This document shows, piece by piece, positions 19,349 to 29,106 of a stretch of 64,000 nt of DNA (positions within the stretch are counted from its first letter, which is position 1; every line of letters starts with the position of its first letter). The notes under the pieces are model-generated. The model did no database searches. It had not been told where the DNA came from and was given only the letters and a program-made list of their open reading frames with translations. This DNA comes from Rhodanobacter sp. Soil772 (lineage in GTDB: Bacteria > Pseudomonadota > Gammaproteobacteria > Xanthomonadales > Rhodanobacteraceae), in contig NZ_LMSK01000004.1 of NCBI RefSeq assembly GCF_001428385.1, positions 211,437 to 275,436 on the forward strand. Reading direction: 5' to 3'. The position numbers and the translations under genes are program-made.

Positions 19349-19900
19349 TTAGTGCCCGTGCGCGTTGGCGTCCGCCTTCACGCCAGCACCGACCGATTGC
19401 CCGGTGGCGGTCTGCTGCACTGCGTTGCCGACCGAGCCGGCCGAGCGGTCGGTGGACTGGATCGCCGAATGTGCGGCGTCGCGCACGTCGCCGCCCACGC
19501 CCTGACCCATGTCGCCGGCCTTGCCTGCGGTGGCGGCGGTATCGAGACCCGCACCGGTATCGACGTTGGCGTTGGCGCCGGCATGCGAGTCGCCGGCGCC
19601 TACCCCGATCGTGCCATTGGCATTCACGTTGGCGTTGGCATTGGCGTGGTCGTTGACGGTCGCGCGGGTCTTGTCGACGGCCTTGCGGGTCCGGTGCTTC
19701 ACGTGGGAATCGGTGCGGTGCAGAGTCTGCTCCGTTTGCGCGGTGGTCTGGCCAACGGTGTGCATGGCGCTCGGTGCGGTTGCGCCGACGTGGGCGCCGG
19801 CACTGACCCGGGCGGCGCCACCGAGGTTGGCCTGGGCGAAGGCGGACACGGTGAACACGCTGGCACCGATGACGAGGGCGGAAAGCATGGTCTTGCGCAT
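19349..19900 (-). CDS. Secreted low-complexity Ala/Asn/Gly/Thr-rich protein
   Basis: 183 residues with a Sec signal peptide (MRKTMLSALVIGASVFTVSA, cleaved near AFAQ). The mature part is low complexity. A His/Thr/Gln-rich stretch (TVGQTTAQTEQTLHRTDSHV) precedes an alternating Asn-Ala/Asn-Val run (ANANANVNANGT) and a Gly/Asp/Ala-rich tail ending HGH. No family is recognised; it resembles hypothetical periplasmic proteins of this order. The start is fixed by a GGAGG at 19908-19912, so the in-frame Met 14 codons upstream is rejected. It is convergent with groEL and monocistronic. Confidence 0.65.
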   Translation of the reverse strand: MRKTMLSALVIGASVFTVSAFAQANLGGAARVSAGAHVGATAPSAMHTVGQTTAQTEQTLHRTDSHVKHRTRKAVDKTRATVNDHANANANVNANGTIGVGAGDSHAGANANVDTGAGLDTAATAGKAGDMGQGVGGDVRDAAHSAIQSTDRSAGSVGNAVQQTATGQSVGAGVKADANAHGH

Positions 19901-20074
19901 GAGATTGACCTCCAGATTTGGGAATGCCGCCGCAAGGCGCACTGCACGCGCATCACGGACACGTCGACGCTAGACGGCGCTGCCCGACTAGCGTGTGAAC
20001 GTCGTGCCGCGGTCTTCAGTCGCCGGACAGCTCGCTGAACGGCAAGCCCGGTGCAAGCGTTCGAGTCGCGCGCA

Positions 20075-21979
20075 TCACCGTGCGGTGGATGCCGGTAATG
20101 GCGTCGGCGGCACATCGTTGTGGGCGATCTTGCCCGGTGCGGGCGTGAGCGCCGGCGGTGCCGGCTGCGGCAGCAAGCTGTCCAGCTTGTCGCTCATGCG
20201 CAGCTGGTCGATGCTGGCCATGGCCTTGTCGAGTTGCTGCTGGTCGTCGCCCTCGGCCAGCGGCGGGGCGCCGGGAGCCTCGGTGAGCGCGGCCAGTTGC
20301 GGGCCGACCAGTTGGGTCAGCGCGAAGTACGGATCGTCGTGGATGCCGATGTGCGCCAGCAGTTTGCCGGGCAGCAGCCAAGAGGCGGTGTCGGCCTTGC
20401 TGCGCTTGCCCGGGTGCTTCGGATCGACCAGCAGCCACACGCCGGCCTGGCTCAGCATGTCGCCGCCGTCGACGAAGCCGGTGGTCTGGTAGCTGTTGCT
20501 CAGCGCGGGCAGGTGGTCGCCATAGAACAGCACCACGCTGGGCCGCTGGCGCTGGGCCAGCAGCTTCACCAGCCGGCCGAGCTCGGCGTCGGCATGCTTG
20601 AGGTGGTAGAGGTAGGTCTGCAATTCCAGCTTGTCGCGGCCACCGATGCCGTCGGGCACCGGGATCGCGTCGCGTTCGGCGACGTGGGCGGGCTCGACGT
20701 CGTACGGGCCGTGCGCCTCGATGCTGATCGCGAAGATGAACTGCGGCGGGCCGTCGTTCTTCAGCTGCACCATGATCTCGTCGGTCATCGCGCTGTCGGC
20801 CATGTACTTGCCGTCGTTCGGCGACGTGGGCGGGAACGACGACTGCGAGACGAAGCGATCGAAGCCGATCGCCTTGAACGCGGCGGTGCGGTTCCAGAAC
20901 GCCGGGTCGTTGCCGTGCAGCGCCAGCGTGCTGTAGCCGTGCCGGTTGAGCGTGCGCACCAGCCCCGGCAGCGCCTTGTGGCTCATCTGCAGATAAGGGA
21001 ATTGCAGATTGTCGAAGTAGCGCAGCGACAGCCCGGTGAGCACCTCGAACTCGGTGCGGATGGTGCCGCCGCCGAAGGTGGGCACGTGCAGCTTGCCGCT
21101 GGTGCCGTGCGCGGCGAGCCGACGCAGGTTCGGCGCGAAGTTGCTGTGCTCGTAGCCGCGCATGATGGTCGGGTCGAAGAACGACTCGCTCTGCACCACC
21201 ACGATGTCCGGCAGTTCGCCGCCGGTCGTCGGCGTCTGCATGGATTGCAGCAGGGCCGGCGTGGTCTGCTCGATCAGCTTCGCGGCCGCGGCGCGATCCG
21301 GCTTGCGGTCACCCTTGGAGTATTCGAGATGGAACAGCATCAGCGAACTGACCAGGCCGGAATGGGTGGTGGTGGAGATCGCCGACCACGGTTCCAGCCA
21401 CAGTGTCTTGGCGTTGTAGATCTTCGCCCAGGCGGGCAGGCCGACCAGCATGCTGGCCAGCGCCAGCGCCAGCGCGCCGCCGCCGAGCAGGCGCGCGCCG
21501 CGCGTGCGGCGCGGGAACAGCGGCGGCTCCAGTCGCCATGCCGCGACGAGCAGCGCCACCGCGGCGAGCAGGCCCAGGTACGGCCACGGGCTGTGCGGCA
21601 GGTAGCCGGACAGCAGGTGCATGCCGCCCTTGTGCAACTGGCCGACGATGCGGAAATCGTCCGGCAGCAGCGGCGTGCCGAGGTTCGCCACCTTCAGCAG
21701 GTTGGCCGCGTACAACAACCCCTGCAGCAGGAACGCCAGCGCGAACGACAGCAGCGCGCGCCGGCTGATCGCCAGCAGCACGAGCGCCAGCAGCAGGCCC
21801 GGCCACGCATTGGCCAGCGGATAGCGCGCCTGATCGAACAGGCGCAACGGGGTCACCCCGACGCCGCCGTCCACCAGGCCGGTGAGCAGCACGAAAGCCA
21901 GCGCCAGCAACAGCAGCAGCACGACGCGCGGGACGATGGCGCGCCAGCGTGCGGGCGGGTTGGCGAAATTCGGGGGCAT
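20075..21979 (-). CDS. LTA synthase family membrane sulfatase / phosphoglycerol transferase
   Basis: 634 residues. Five N-terminal membrane helices (for example VPRVVLLLLLALAFVLLTGL) are followed by a periplasmic sulfatase-fold domain. Active-site signs are PDIVVVQSESFFDPTIM, the nucleophile region FGGGTIRTEFEVLTGLS with its Thr, and the metal-binding LFYGDHLPALS. Family members transfer phosphoglycerol or phosphoethanolamine to envelope glycans or lipids; OpgB-type modification of periplasmic glucans is plausible in a Gram-negative but not shown. The start at MPPNFANPP was chosen; an upstream in-frame ATG exists at 22054. It is divergent from glnE. Confidence 0.85.
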   Translation of the reverse strand: MPPNFANPPARWRAIVPRVVLLLLLALAFVLLTGLVDGGVGVTPLRLFDQARYPLANAWPGLLLALVLLAISRRALLSFALAFLLQGLLYAANLLKVANLGTPLLPDDFRIVGQLHKGGMHLLSGYLPHSPWPYLGLLAAVALLVAAWRLEPPLFPRRTRGARLLGGGALALALASMLVGLPAWAKIYNAKTLWLEPWSAISTTTHSGLVSSLMLFHLEYSKGDRKPDRAAAAKLIEQTTPALLQSMQTPTTGGELPDIVVVQSESFFDPTIMRGYEHSNFAPNLRRLAAHGTSGKLHVPTFGGGTIRTEFEVLTGLSLRYFDNLQFPYLQMSHKALPGLVRTLNRHGYSTLALHGNDPAFWNRTAAFKAIGFDRFVSQSSFPPTSPNDGKYMADSAMTDEIMVQLKNDGPPQFIFAISIEAHGPYDVEPAHVAERDAIPVPDGIGGRDKLELQTYLYHLKHADAELGRLVKLLAQRQRPSVVLFYGDHLPALSNSYQTTGFVDGGDMLSQAGVWLLVDPKHPGKRSKADTASWLLPGKLLAHIGIHDDPYFALTQLVGPQLAALTEAPGAPPLAEGDDQQQLDKAMASIDQLRMSDKLDSLLPQPAPPALTPAPGKIAHNDVPPTPLPASTAR

Positions 21980-22151
21980 GGCAGTCCTGCGGTTGCTGTC
22001 ATGGTCTGGACACGCCAATGTAATGGCGTCCAGATGAACAGTGGGTAGGCGCAATCGCCGAGTTTCGGGCTTGGCCGCGGCTTGTTCAAGCTGCCGTCAC
22101 CGTCCTCCCGCCGGGTGCCGGCAACTGCCCGGCATGCGGCACAATGGCCGG

Positions 22152-24995
22152 ATGACCCATCCGGAATCCGCCGCGCTGCGAGCGCTGATCGACGACCGCT
22201 ACGGCGACCTGGTCGCCCGTTGCCGCGCCGCCGGGGTGCCGCTGCACGACGACGCCGGCGTGGCCGAGCGGATCCGCCGCACCCTGCTGGCCAGCGACTT
22301 CGCGTTCGACGTGTGGTGCCGCCAACCGCAGCTGCTGGCGCCGGCCGGACTAGAGCGATTGCGCTCTGGCAGCGACGCCAGCGCACGTATCGAAGCGCTG
22401 AAACTGCCCGACGACGAGGCCGCCTGCATGCTCGCGCTGCGCCGCTTCCGCCACGCCGAAGCGCTGCGGCTGGTGTTTCGCGACGTCAACGGGCTGGACG
22501 AGCTGCCGGAAACCCTGTCCGCCACCAGCGTGCTGTACGAGGTGCTGCTCGGTGTGTCGCTGGGCTGGTCCGAACGCGCGTTGGCCGTGCGCTACGGCCA
22601 CAGCCGCGACCACGACGGCGTGCTGCAGCGGCTGCTGGTGATCGGCTTCGGCAAGCTCGGTGGCAGCGAGCTGAACTTCTCCTCCGACATCGACCTGGTG
22701 CTGGCCTATCCGCACGGCGGCCAGACCGACGGCACGCGCCCGCTCGACAACAGCGAATACTTCATCCGGCTCGGCCGCCAACTGGTGCGGCTGCTCAACG
22801 AGCCGACCATGGACGGCATTTGCGCGCGGGTCGACCTGCGCCTGCGCCCGTTCGGCAATTCGGGTCGCCTCGCGCTGTCGTTCGCCGCGATGGAGCAGTA
22901 CTACCAGAGCGAGGGCCGCGACTGGGAACGCTACGCGTGGATCAAGGCGCGCCCGGTCGCCGGCGACCGCGCCGCCGGCAAACAACTGCAGGAGCTGCTG
23001 CGCCCGTTCGTCTACCGCAAGTACCTCGACTACACCGCGTTCGCCGGGCTGCGCGAGATGAAGGCATTGATCGACGCGGAAGTGGCGCGCAAGGATCTGG
23101 CCGACAACCTCAAGCTCGGCCCCGGCGGCATCCGCGAGATCGAGTTCATCGTGCAGCTGACCCAGCTGATCCGCGGCGGCCGCGAACCGTCCCTGCGCGT
23201 GCGCGGCCTGCTGAGCGCGCTGACCGCGTGTGAGGCGCGCGGCCACATCAACGCGGCGCGGGCGCGCATGCTGCGTGAGGCGTACGCGCTGTTGCGCCGG
23301 GCCGAGAACCGCGTGCAGATGCTGCGCGACGCGCAGACCCACGACATCCCCGCCGACGCGCTGAGCCGCGAGCGCATCGCGTTGAGCCTGGACTATCCCG
23401 ACTGGGACAGCCTGCATGCGGCGCTGGCGAAACAGCGCGCCGTCGTCAGCGAGGAATTCGCCGCCGTGCTGATGCCGCAGGGCGGCCGCGGCGCCCGCGT
23501 GCCGGCCGCCGACCTGGTGCTGTGGCAGCGCGCCTGCGACGAATCGCTGGACGCCGCCACGCTGGAAGCCTCCGGCTTCGCGCCCGGCGACGAGCTGGCG
23601 GATGCCTTGCTGAAACTGCCGCAGGCCGCGGCGGTGCGCGCGATGTCGGCGCGCTCGCGCGAACGGCTCGATCACCTGATGCCGCAGTTGTTCGACGCCG
23701 CGCGCGCCACCGCGGCGCCAGTGGCCAGCCTGCTGCGGTTGTGCCGGCTGATGCAGGCGGTGGCGCGGCGCTCGTCCTACCTGGCCCTGCTGGAAGAACA
23801 GCCGTCGGCGCGCCGTCGGCTGGTGCGACTGTTCGCCGACAGCGCGTTCCTGGCCGAGCGCGTCATCGCCCAGCCGCTGCTGCTGGACGACGTGCTCGAC
23901 CCGCGCATCGATCAATTGCCGTTCAAGCGTGCCGACATCACTGCCGAGATCGCCCGTGTTCTGGGCACGCTGGAAGAACGCGAGGCCGAGGCGGAGCTCG
24001 ACCGGATCAACGAGTTCAAGGCGTCCACCGCGTTCCGGCTCGGCCTGGCGTTCAACGACGGCCGCGCCGACGCGGTCGCCACCGCGCGCCGGCTGGCCGC
24101 GCTGGCCGAGTCGGTGGTCGGCGCGGTGCTGGCGCTGGCCGAGCGCGAGCTGGTCGCCCAGCACGGCCGCCTGCCCGGCGAGGGTTCGGGCTTTTCCGTG
24201 CTGGGCTACGGCAGTCTCGGCGGCGAGGAGCTCGGCTTCGCCTCCGACCTCGACCTCGTCTTCGTCTACGACAGTCGCCGCGCGCAGGCGATGAGCGACG
24301 GCGCGCGACCGATCGAGGGCTCGCGCTGGTACCAGCGCCTGGCCCAGCGGGTGATGAACTGGCTCACCGTGCTGACCCGCGGCGGGCGCCTGTACGAAGT
24401 CGACACGCGCTTGCGCCCGGACGGCTCCAAGGGCCTGCTGGTCAGCAGCCTCGACGCGTTCGTGGCATACCAGCAGAGCCGCGCGTGGACGTGGGAACAC
24501 CAGGCGCTGCTGCGCGCACGGCCGGTGGCCGGCGACGCGGCACTCAACGCCGAGTTGGCCGGGGTGCGCCGCGACATCCTGGCGGTGCCGCGCGATCGCG
24601 CCACGGTGCTGGCTGAGGTCGGCAGCATGCGTGCGCGCTGGCGCGTCGAGCGCGACCGCTCCGACGAGCGCCAGTTCGACCTGAAGCAAGGTCACGGCGG
24701 CCTGCTCGATATCGAATTCGCGTTGCAGGGATTGGTGCTGGCGCACGCAGTCGAGCAGCCGGGCCTGCTCGGCGTTACCGCCAACGCGGGCCTGATCGAA
24801 GCGTGCCGCGCCGCCGGCCTGCTCGACAGCGACCAGTCCGCGATCCTCACCGTGGCCCATGCCGACCTGCTGCAGCGCGCGCTCGCCTGCACGCTCGACC
24901 TGCGATCGCGTACCGCGCCGCGCGATACGGAGCTGGAGCAACTGTGCGGCAGCGTGCGCGAGGTCACCAACGCGCTGGGCTTTGCGTTCGACTGA
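22152..24995 (+). CDS. glnE: Bifunctional glutamine synthetase adenylyltransferase/deadenylase
   Basis: 947 residues. It adenylylates and de-adenylylates GlnA in response to PII and glutamine. The two nucleotidyltransferase domains are recognisable: the N-terminal deadenylase site GFGKLGGSELNFSSDIDLV near residue 164 and the C-terminal adenylyltransferase site YGSLGGEELGFASDLDLVF near residue 685. Each has the G-x(2)-GG...DxD pattern, and the conserved glnD/PII-utilisation region follows each. The ATG at 22152 gives a standard N-terminus; further upstream in-frame starts are unlikely. It is convergent with the ELM1-family gene (8 bp between stops). Confidence 0.97.
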   Translation: MTHPESAALRALIDDRYGDLVARCRAAGVPLHDDAGVAERIRRTLLASDFAFDVWCRQPQLLAPAGLERLRSGSDASARIEALKLPDDEAACMLALRRFRHAEALRLVFRDVNGLDELPETLSATSVLYEVLLGVSLGWSERALAVRYGHSRDHDGVLQRLLVIGFGKLGGSELNFSSDIDLVLAYPHGGQTDGTRPLDNSEYFIRLGRQLVRLLNEPTMDGICARVDLRLRPFGNSGRLALSFAAMEQYYQSEGRDWERYAWIKARPVAGDRAAGKQLQELLRPFVYRKYLDYTAFAGLREMKALIDAEVARKDLADNLKLGPGGIREIEFIVQLTQLIRGGREPSLRVRGLLSALTACEARGHINAARARMLREAYALLRRAENRVQMLRDAQTHDIPADALSRERIALSLDYPDWDSLHAALAKQRAVVSEEFAAVLMPQGGRGARVPAADLVLWQRACDESLDAATLEASGFAPGDELADALLKLPQAAAVRAMSARSRERLDHLMPQLFDAARATAAPVASLLRLCRLMQAVARRSSYLALLEEQPSARRRLVRLFADSAFLAERVIAQPLLLDDVLDPRIDQLPFKRADITAEIARVLGTLEEREAEAELDRINEFKASTAFRLGLAFNDGRADAVATARRLAALAESVVGAVLALAERELVAQHGRLPGEGSGFSVLGYGSLGGEELGFASDLDLVFVYDSRRAQAMSDGARPIEGSRWYQRLAQRVMNWLTVLTRGGRLYEVDTRLRPDGSKGLLVSSLDAFVAYQQSRAWTWEHQALLRARPVAGDAALNAELAGVRRDILAVPRDRATVLAEVGSMRARWRVERDRSDERQFDLKQGHGGLLDIEFALQGLVLAHAVEQPGLLGVTANAGLIEACRAAGLLDSDQSAILTVAHADLLQRALACTLDLRSRTAPRDTELEQLCGSVREVTNALGFAFD

Positions 24996-25003
24996 GCCGC
25001 AGC

Positions 25004-25990
25004 TCAGTCCAGCGCTTGCTGCGCCTGCCGTCGCTGGATCCGTGCGCGCAGTTCGGCGGCGATGCTGGCGGTCTCGCGCAGCGGGGTGGCCGGGGCCGGC
25101 GCCTGGCTGTCGAGATCATGCAGCCGCCCGGCCGCGCGCAACGCCTGATGGAAGCGCGCGATCTTTCCTGGCAGCGGCGCCGTGACGAAGGTCTCGACCG
25201 GGCAGCCGACGGCGCAGGCTTCGCTCAGCATGTTCACCGAGTCGGGCGTGACCACCAGGCGATCGGCCCAGCCGAGCACGCCGGGGTAGGGGTTGCGGCC
25301 GTCGTCGGGGCCGGCCCAGACCAGGCCGGGTACGTCGTGCAGCGTCTTGCGGAGGATCTCGATCAGCGCCGGTGAGGTGCGTCGCGAACCCAGCACCAGC
25401 AGGCTGCCGCCTTCACGGCGCTGGCGTTCAAGCAGGTGTGCAGCCAGCTGGCGGGCATAGTCCGCGTCCAGCACGATGCCCTGGCGCGGGCCGCCGAGCA
25501 GCACGCCCACGCGCGGCTGCGGCAGATCGGCGAAGCTGGGGCAGGCATCGCGGCCGTCGGCCAGCCACTCGTCGTCCACCGAGTTCAGCGAGCCGAGTGG
25601 GCGCAGCACGTTCGGGCCGTCGAGCTGGTCGTGGCGGGGCGCGATCACCGTGTCCCAGTGTGCGGGGTCGATGCGCGGGTTCAGGATCTGCACGGTGTAG
25701 CACTGCCCGTCGGACAGCCGGCGCAGCATGCGGGTGAACAGCGCGGCGGCGCGGCCGCAGCCGATCGCCACGACCGGCCACGGCGGCGCGAACAGCTGGC
25801 GCTGGCGGGCGGGCAGGGCAAGCCGGCCGCCCAGCTCCAGCCGTGGCGCCAGCCACGACCACGGCGCCCGCGGCCGCAGCACCAGATGCCGCAGCGGCAG
25901 TTGCAGGTGTTCGGCCAGCGCCAGCGCCTGGCGCTGGTTGCCGGCAGCGCTGTCGGTGATCACCCAGCATTCGCCGTGCAGTTTCAGCAT
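25004..25990 (-). CDS. Mitochondrial-fission ELM1-like (DUF1022) family protein
   Basis: 328 residues. It begins CWVITDSAAGNQRQALALAE and contains VLLGGPRQGIVLDADYARQL, LLVLGSRRTSPALIEIL and RLVVTPDSVNMLSEACAVG, the last resembling the donor-binding part of GT-B glycosyltransferases. Bacterial members are widespread in Gram-negatives, often near LPS genes, and may be glycosyltransferases, but to my knowledge no activity is established. The Met at 25990 is closest to the conserved start. Upstream in-frame Mets (26044, 26113) would reach into the promoter region shared with the divergent nitroreductase gene. Confidence 0.75.
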   Translation of the reverse strand: MLKLHGECWVITDSAAGNQRQALALAEHLQLPLRHLVLRPRAPWSWLAPRLELGGRLALPARQRQLFAPPWPVVAIGCGRAAALFTRMLRRLSDGQCYTVQILNPRIDPAHWDTVIAPRHDQLDGPNVLRPLGSLNSVDDEWLADGRDACPSFADLPQPRVGVLLGGPRQGIVLDADYARQLAAHLLERQRREGGSLLVLGSRRTSPALIEILRKTLHDVPGLVWAGPDDGRNPYPGVLGWADRLVVTPDSVNMLSEACAVGCPVETFVTAPLPGKIARFHQALRAAGRLHDLDSQAPAPATPLRETASIAAELRARIQRRQAQQALD

Positions 25991-26124
25991 GCGTGCGGGC
26001 GTCGCGGCATTGTTTCCGAAATGAACACTGTACGTTCCCCTCATGGGTGGACTGTTCTCGTGCGACCACCTATACACTTGCAAGATAGCGTCACTGCCGG
26101 CGCGTCTTTCCACAGAGGATACCG

Positions 26125-26718
26125 ATGAGCGAGTTGCTTTCCGAGGCCAGTCTGGACCAGTTGTTCCGCAACGCCCGCACGTTCAACGCGTGGCTTCCGA
26201 AAGAAGTGAGCGACGGGCAGTTGCACCAGCTCTACGACCTGGCCAAGTTCGGCCCGACCAGCGCGAACTGCTCGCCGATGCGGGTGGTATTCGTGAAGTC
26301 GAAGGCGGCGAAGGCGAAGCTGGAACCGTTCCTGTCCGACGGCAACCGCGCCAAGACCATGGAAGCGCCGGTCACCGCGATCGTCGCCACCGACCACGAG
26401 TTCTACGAGCAGCTGCCGCGGCTGTTCCCGCACACCGACGCGCGCAGCTGGTTCGTCGGCAACCAGCCGCTGATCGACACCACCGCGTTCCGCAACGCCA
26501 CCCTGCAGGGCGCCTACCTGCTGCTGGCGGCGCGGGCGGTCGGGCTGGACTGCGGCCCGATGTCCGGCTTCGACAATGCCGGCGTGGATGCGGCGTTCTT
26601 CGCCGGCACCTCGATCAAGTCGAACTTCCTGATCAGCATCGGCTACGGCGACGCCAGCCGCAACCTGTTCGCGCGCAGCCCCCGCCTCGCGTTCGGCGAA
26701 GCCTGCACGATCGCCTGA
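26125..26718 (+). CDS. rutE: Malonic semialdehyde reductase / nitroreductase family (RutE/HadB-like)
   Basis: 197 residues of the FMN-dependent nitroreductase superfamily, RutE/HadB subgroup. It has [20 protein letters not shown], the FMN-contacting [16 protein letters not shown], and the C-terminal [20 protein letters not shown], where this subgroup is very conserved. RutE reduces malonic semialdehyde in the Rut pyrimidine pathway. No other rut gene is near, so the physiological role may be general aldehyde or quinone reduction, and the symbol indicates family only. It precedes yceI by 50 bp, possibly in one transcript. Confidence 0.85.
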   Translation: MSELLSEASLDQLFRNARTFNAWLPKEVSDGQLHQLYDLAKFGPTSANCSPMRVVFVKSKAAKAKLEPFLSDGNRAKTMEAPVTAIVATDHEFYEQLPRLFPHTDARSWFVGNQPLIDTTAFRNATLQGAYLLLAARAVGLDCGPMSGFDNAGVDAAFFAGTSIKSNFLISIGYGDASRNLFARSPRLAFGEACTIA

Positions 26719-26768
26719 AGTCCACGTCGCATCCCCACTTTCCCGCCCCACTTTCCAGGAGCCTTTTC

Positions 26769-27362
26769 ATGCGTGCATTGAAGTATCTCGCTCTCGCCGG
26801 CCTGCTCGGCGCCGCCGTCTCGGTCCAGGCCGCCCCGGTCACCTACAAGCTCGACCCCAGCCACACGATGGTGTTGTTCAGCTGGAACCACTTCGGCTAC
26901 TCCAACCCCACCGCCGACTTCGGCCTGGGCGAAGGCACCCTGGTGTTCGACGAGCAGCATCCGGCCAACTCCAGCGTGGAAGTGACCCTGCCGCTGGCCC
27001 GCCTCGACACGCACGTGCCGGCGCTGGACGAGCATCTGAAGAAGCCGGACTTCCTCAATGCCGAGCAGTACCCGGTGGTGACCTTCAAGAGCACCGAAGT
27101 GCAGCCGCTGGGCGGCAACAAGTTCAAGGTCAGCGGCAACCTCACCGTGCACGGCGTGACCAAGCCGGTAGTGCTGGACGCGACGCTGAACAAGGTCGGC
27201 CCGCACCCGATGACCAAGGCGCCGTCGATCGGCTTCGACGCCACCACCAGCATCAAGCGTTCGGATTTCGGCGTCGGCGCCTATGTGCCGAACGTCAGCG
27301 ACGAACTCAGCATCCGCATCACCACCGAAGGCTCGGTGCCGAAGAAGGCCGCGGCCAAGTAA
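26769..27362 (+). CDS. YceI family periplasmic lipid-binding protein
   Basis: 197 residues. The signal peptide MRALKYLALAGLLGAAVSVQ is followed by an eight-strand lipocalin-like barrel. Family signatures are YKLDPSHTMVLFSWNHFGYS near residue 26, DFLNAEQYPVVTFKSTEVQ in the middle, and GNLTVHGVTKPVVLDA. YceI proteins bind polyisoprenoids or amphiphiles in the periplasm and some are base-induced. The exact ligand is unknown. It is closed by a long bidirectional terminator. Confidence 0.93.
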   Translation: MRALKYLALAGLLGAAVSVQAAPVTYKLDPSHTMVLFSWNHFGYSNPTADFGLGEGTLVFDEQHPANSSVEVTLPLARLDTHVPALDEHLKKPDFLNAEQYPVVTFKSTEVQPLGGNKFKVSGNLTVHGVTKPVVLDATLNKVGPHPMTKAPSIGFDATTSIKRSDFGVGAYVPNVSDELSIRITTEGSVPKKAAAK

Positions 27363-27372
27363 ATTTCCGTGG

Positions 27373-27416
27373 CCCACAAAAAAACCGCGCCATCGCCGGC
27401 GCGGTTTTTTTGTGGG
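27373..27416. terminator. Bidirectional terminator between yceI and the Yip1-family gene
   Basis: Perfect 19-bp inverted repeat (CCCACAAAAAAACCGCGCC and its complement) with a 6-nt loop. A GC-rich stem top and seven-base A/T runs on both sides allow termination from either direction, fitting the two convergent genes that flank it. Confidence 0.92.
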
Positions 27417-27429
27417 CGGATGGATCGGG

Positions 27430-28638
27430 TCAGTTCGATTTCACGCCCGCATCCTTCAGCGATTCCAGCTTGCCGAGGTCGATGCTGGCAACCGCCTGTT
27501 TCAGCTGGCCGATGCTGTCCACGTTGCCGTTGGCTTTCACCGTGAAGCGCTTGCCGACCACCATGCTGTATTCGCCGTACTTCGACTGGGTGTCCCACTC
27601 CTCGTGGACCAGGTTGCCGTCGACGCTGTAGGTCTTCTCGTAGCCGTGGTCGGTCTGCTTTTCCTCTTCCGGCGCCATCGCCGCGGCCAGCGACATGAAG
27701 CCCCTGGCGCCGCCGGTGTCGGAGACTTCCAGTGTGACGTGCTGGCCGTTGTCGGCGGCGTAGCTGGCACTGGCCTGGGAGGTCTGCATGCCCATCGCAC
27801 TGTTGCGCTCGGCCGACAGGCTGCTGCGCTTGAGGTTGCCCAGGCTGTCGGGCAGGAAGGTTTTGATCTGGTCCGGCGCCAGCGCCTCGACGTTGCTGTC
27901 GCCGGGTTTCTGCGCCGCTTCCACCTCTTTGCCGGCCTGCTCCGCGCGCTGGCTCGTCGCGGCCAGCTTGCCGAGCGCACTGTTGCCGTCGATGGTGACG
28001 CTGTCGCCGTTGCTGCCGGTGACGTGCATGCCGCCCGTCGCCGCACCCGTCATCGCGGCGGTGCCGACCGCGCCGACGACGATCGCGCCGGCGATCCAGC
28101 TCAGCACGATCGCGATGATCACGCTGACCGCGGTATAGCCGCCGGCTTTCTCCGGCGGGCACTTCATGGTGTGCGGCAGGCCCAGATACAGCAGGTAGAT
28201 GGCGTAGATCGCACCGGCGATCGCGACCAGCCAGCCCAGCCACGGCACGATCACCGCGATGCCGGCGATCCAGCTGGCGGTCCAGGCGTAGGCCACGGTC
28301 TTCAGCGCCTGCAGCATGTCCTTCTGGCCGCCGAAGGTGGGTGCCAGCGCGTTGATGATCAGCGCCACCACGTAGACGATCGCCAGCGACAGCACGTACT
28401 GCAGAAACATGCTGGCGATGCCGCTGCCGATCGAGGCGTGCACGGTGATGCCGAACAGGTTGGTGCCGATCAGGCTGCCCTTGATGAAGCCGGCGATGAT
28501 CGGCAGAGCGGCGACGATCGCGATGTAGCCGGTGTACAGGCCTTGCACGGTGGCCGACTCGGCGGCGGCCACGGGCCATTCGGTCCTGGGTGTGGTCAGG
28601 ATGGCCTTGACGCGTTCAACGATCTTTCCGGAATCCAT
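27430..28638 (-). CDS. Yip1 family multi-spanning membrane protein with C-terminal soluble domain
   Basis: 402 residues. The N-terminal ~200 form a Yip1 domain: MDSGKIVERVKAILTTPRTE then several helices (TGYIAIVAALPIIAGFIKG, YVLSLAIVYVVALIINALAP, IAGIAVIVPWLGWLVAIAGA, IIAIVLSWIAGAIVVGAVG). The remaining ~200 residues are soluble, presumably periplasmic. They contain a short Glu/Ala helical stretch and a beta-rich domain with MGMQTSQASASYAADNGQHV and EEWDTQSKYGEYSMVVGKRF. The role is unknown. GAGC at 28643-28646 precedes the ATG. It is likely monocistronic. Confidence 0.75.
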   Translation of the reverse strand: MDSGKIVERVKAILTTPRTEWPVAAAESATVQGLYTGYIAIVAALPIIAGFIKGSLIGTNLFGITVHASIGSGIASMFLQYVLSLAIVYVVALIINALAPTFGGQKDMLQALKTVAYAWTASWIAGIAVIVPWLGWLVAIAGAIYAIYLLYLGLPHTMKCPPEKAGGYTAVSVIIAIVLSWIAGAIVVGAVGTAAMTGAATGGMHVTGSNGDSVTIDGNSALGKLAATSQRAEQAGKEVEAAQKPGDSNVEALAPDQIKTFLPDSLGNLKRSSLSAERNSAMGMQTSQASASYAADNGQHVTLEVSDTGGARGFMSLAAAMAPEEEKQTDHGYEKTYSVDGNLVHEEWDTQSKYGEYSMVVGKRFTVKANGNVDSIGQLKQAVASIDLGKLESLKDAGVKSN

Positions 28639-28842
28639 GGTCAGCTCCTGAGCCCGTTGCAGTTGGCCCGGCGCAAGGCGCCGGGTCGAGGGTGGTGTGA
28701 TCACTTCATGACGGTCGCCGCGACGGCCTGACGGCTGGGCGCCGCGGCGGTGGTTTTCCCCTGGTTTCCCCTGCGCTGTCCCCCGACAGAAGGCTGCAGC
28801 CTGCTACCATTTGCGGCCTGATGTCCAGTCTGGAGTCCACTG

Positions 28843-29052
28843 ATGCCATCCCCCCTTTCCGCGACGGCGTCGCTGATGCCGGCAAATGCCGAAAATCGTT
28901 ACGAAGTGACGCGCGCCGACCTGCCGCTGTCCTGCCCGATGCCCGGTATGGCACTGTGGGATTCGCATCCGAAGGTGTACTTGCCGATCGTCGACGATGG
29001 CGGCGAATCAACCTGCGCCTACTGTGGCGCGCATTACGTCTTGCGCGACTGA
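28843..29052 (+). CDS. Zinc-finger (zf-CHCC) domain protein
   Basis: 69 residues. It ends in a CHCC-type zinc site also known from the NDUFS6 subunit of complex I: LPLSCPMPGMALWDSHPKVY then the CAYCGAHYVL pair, with Cys, His and the CxxC as likely ligands. Bacterial versions are small, often lie near LPS or glycosyltransferase genes, and have no known function. A GGAG 9 bp before the ATG supports the start at 28843. A glycosyltransferase gene follows 54 bp downstream on the same strand. Confidence 0.85.
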   Translation: MPSPLSATASLMPANAENRYEVTRADLPLSCPMPGMALWDSHPKVYLPIVDDGGESTCAYCGAHYVLRD

Positions 29053-29106
29053 TCGTCCGGGCCCGTCCGACCCGCTGGCGGCATTATTTTTGCATGCCTC
29101 CAGAGA

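Noticed and set aside
22350..24941. 863-codon minus-strand frame opposite glnE
   Set aside because: Antisense shadow; glnE motifs on the plus strand are unambiguous.
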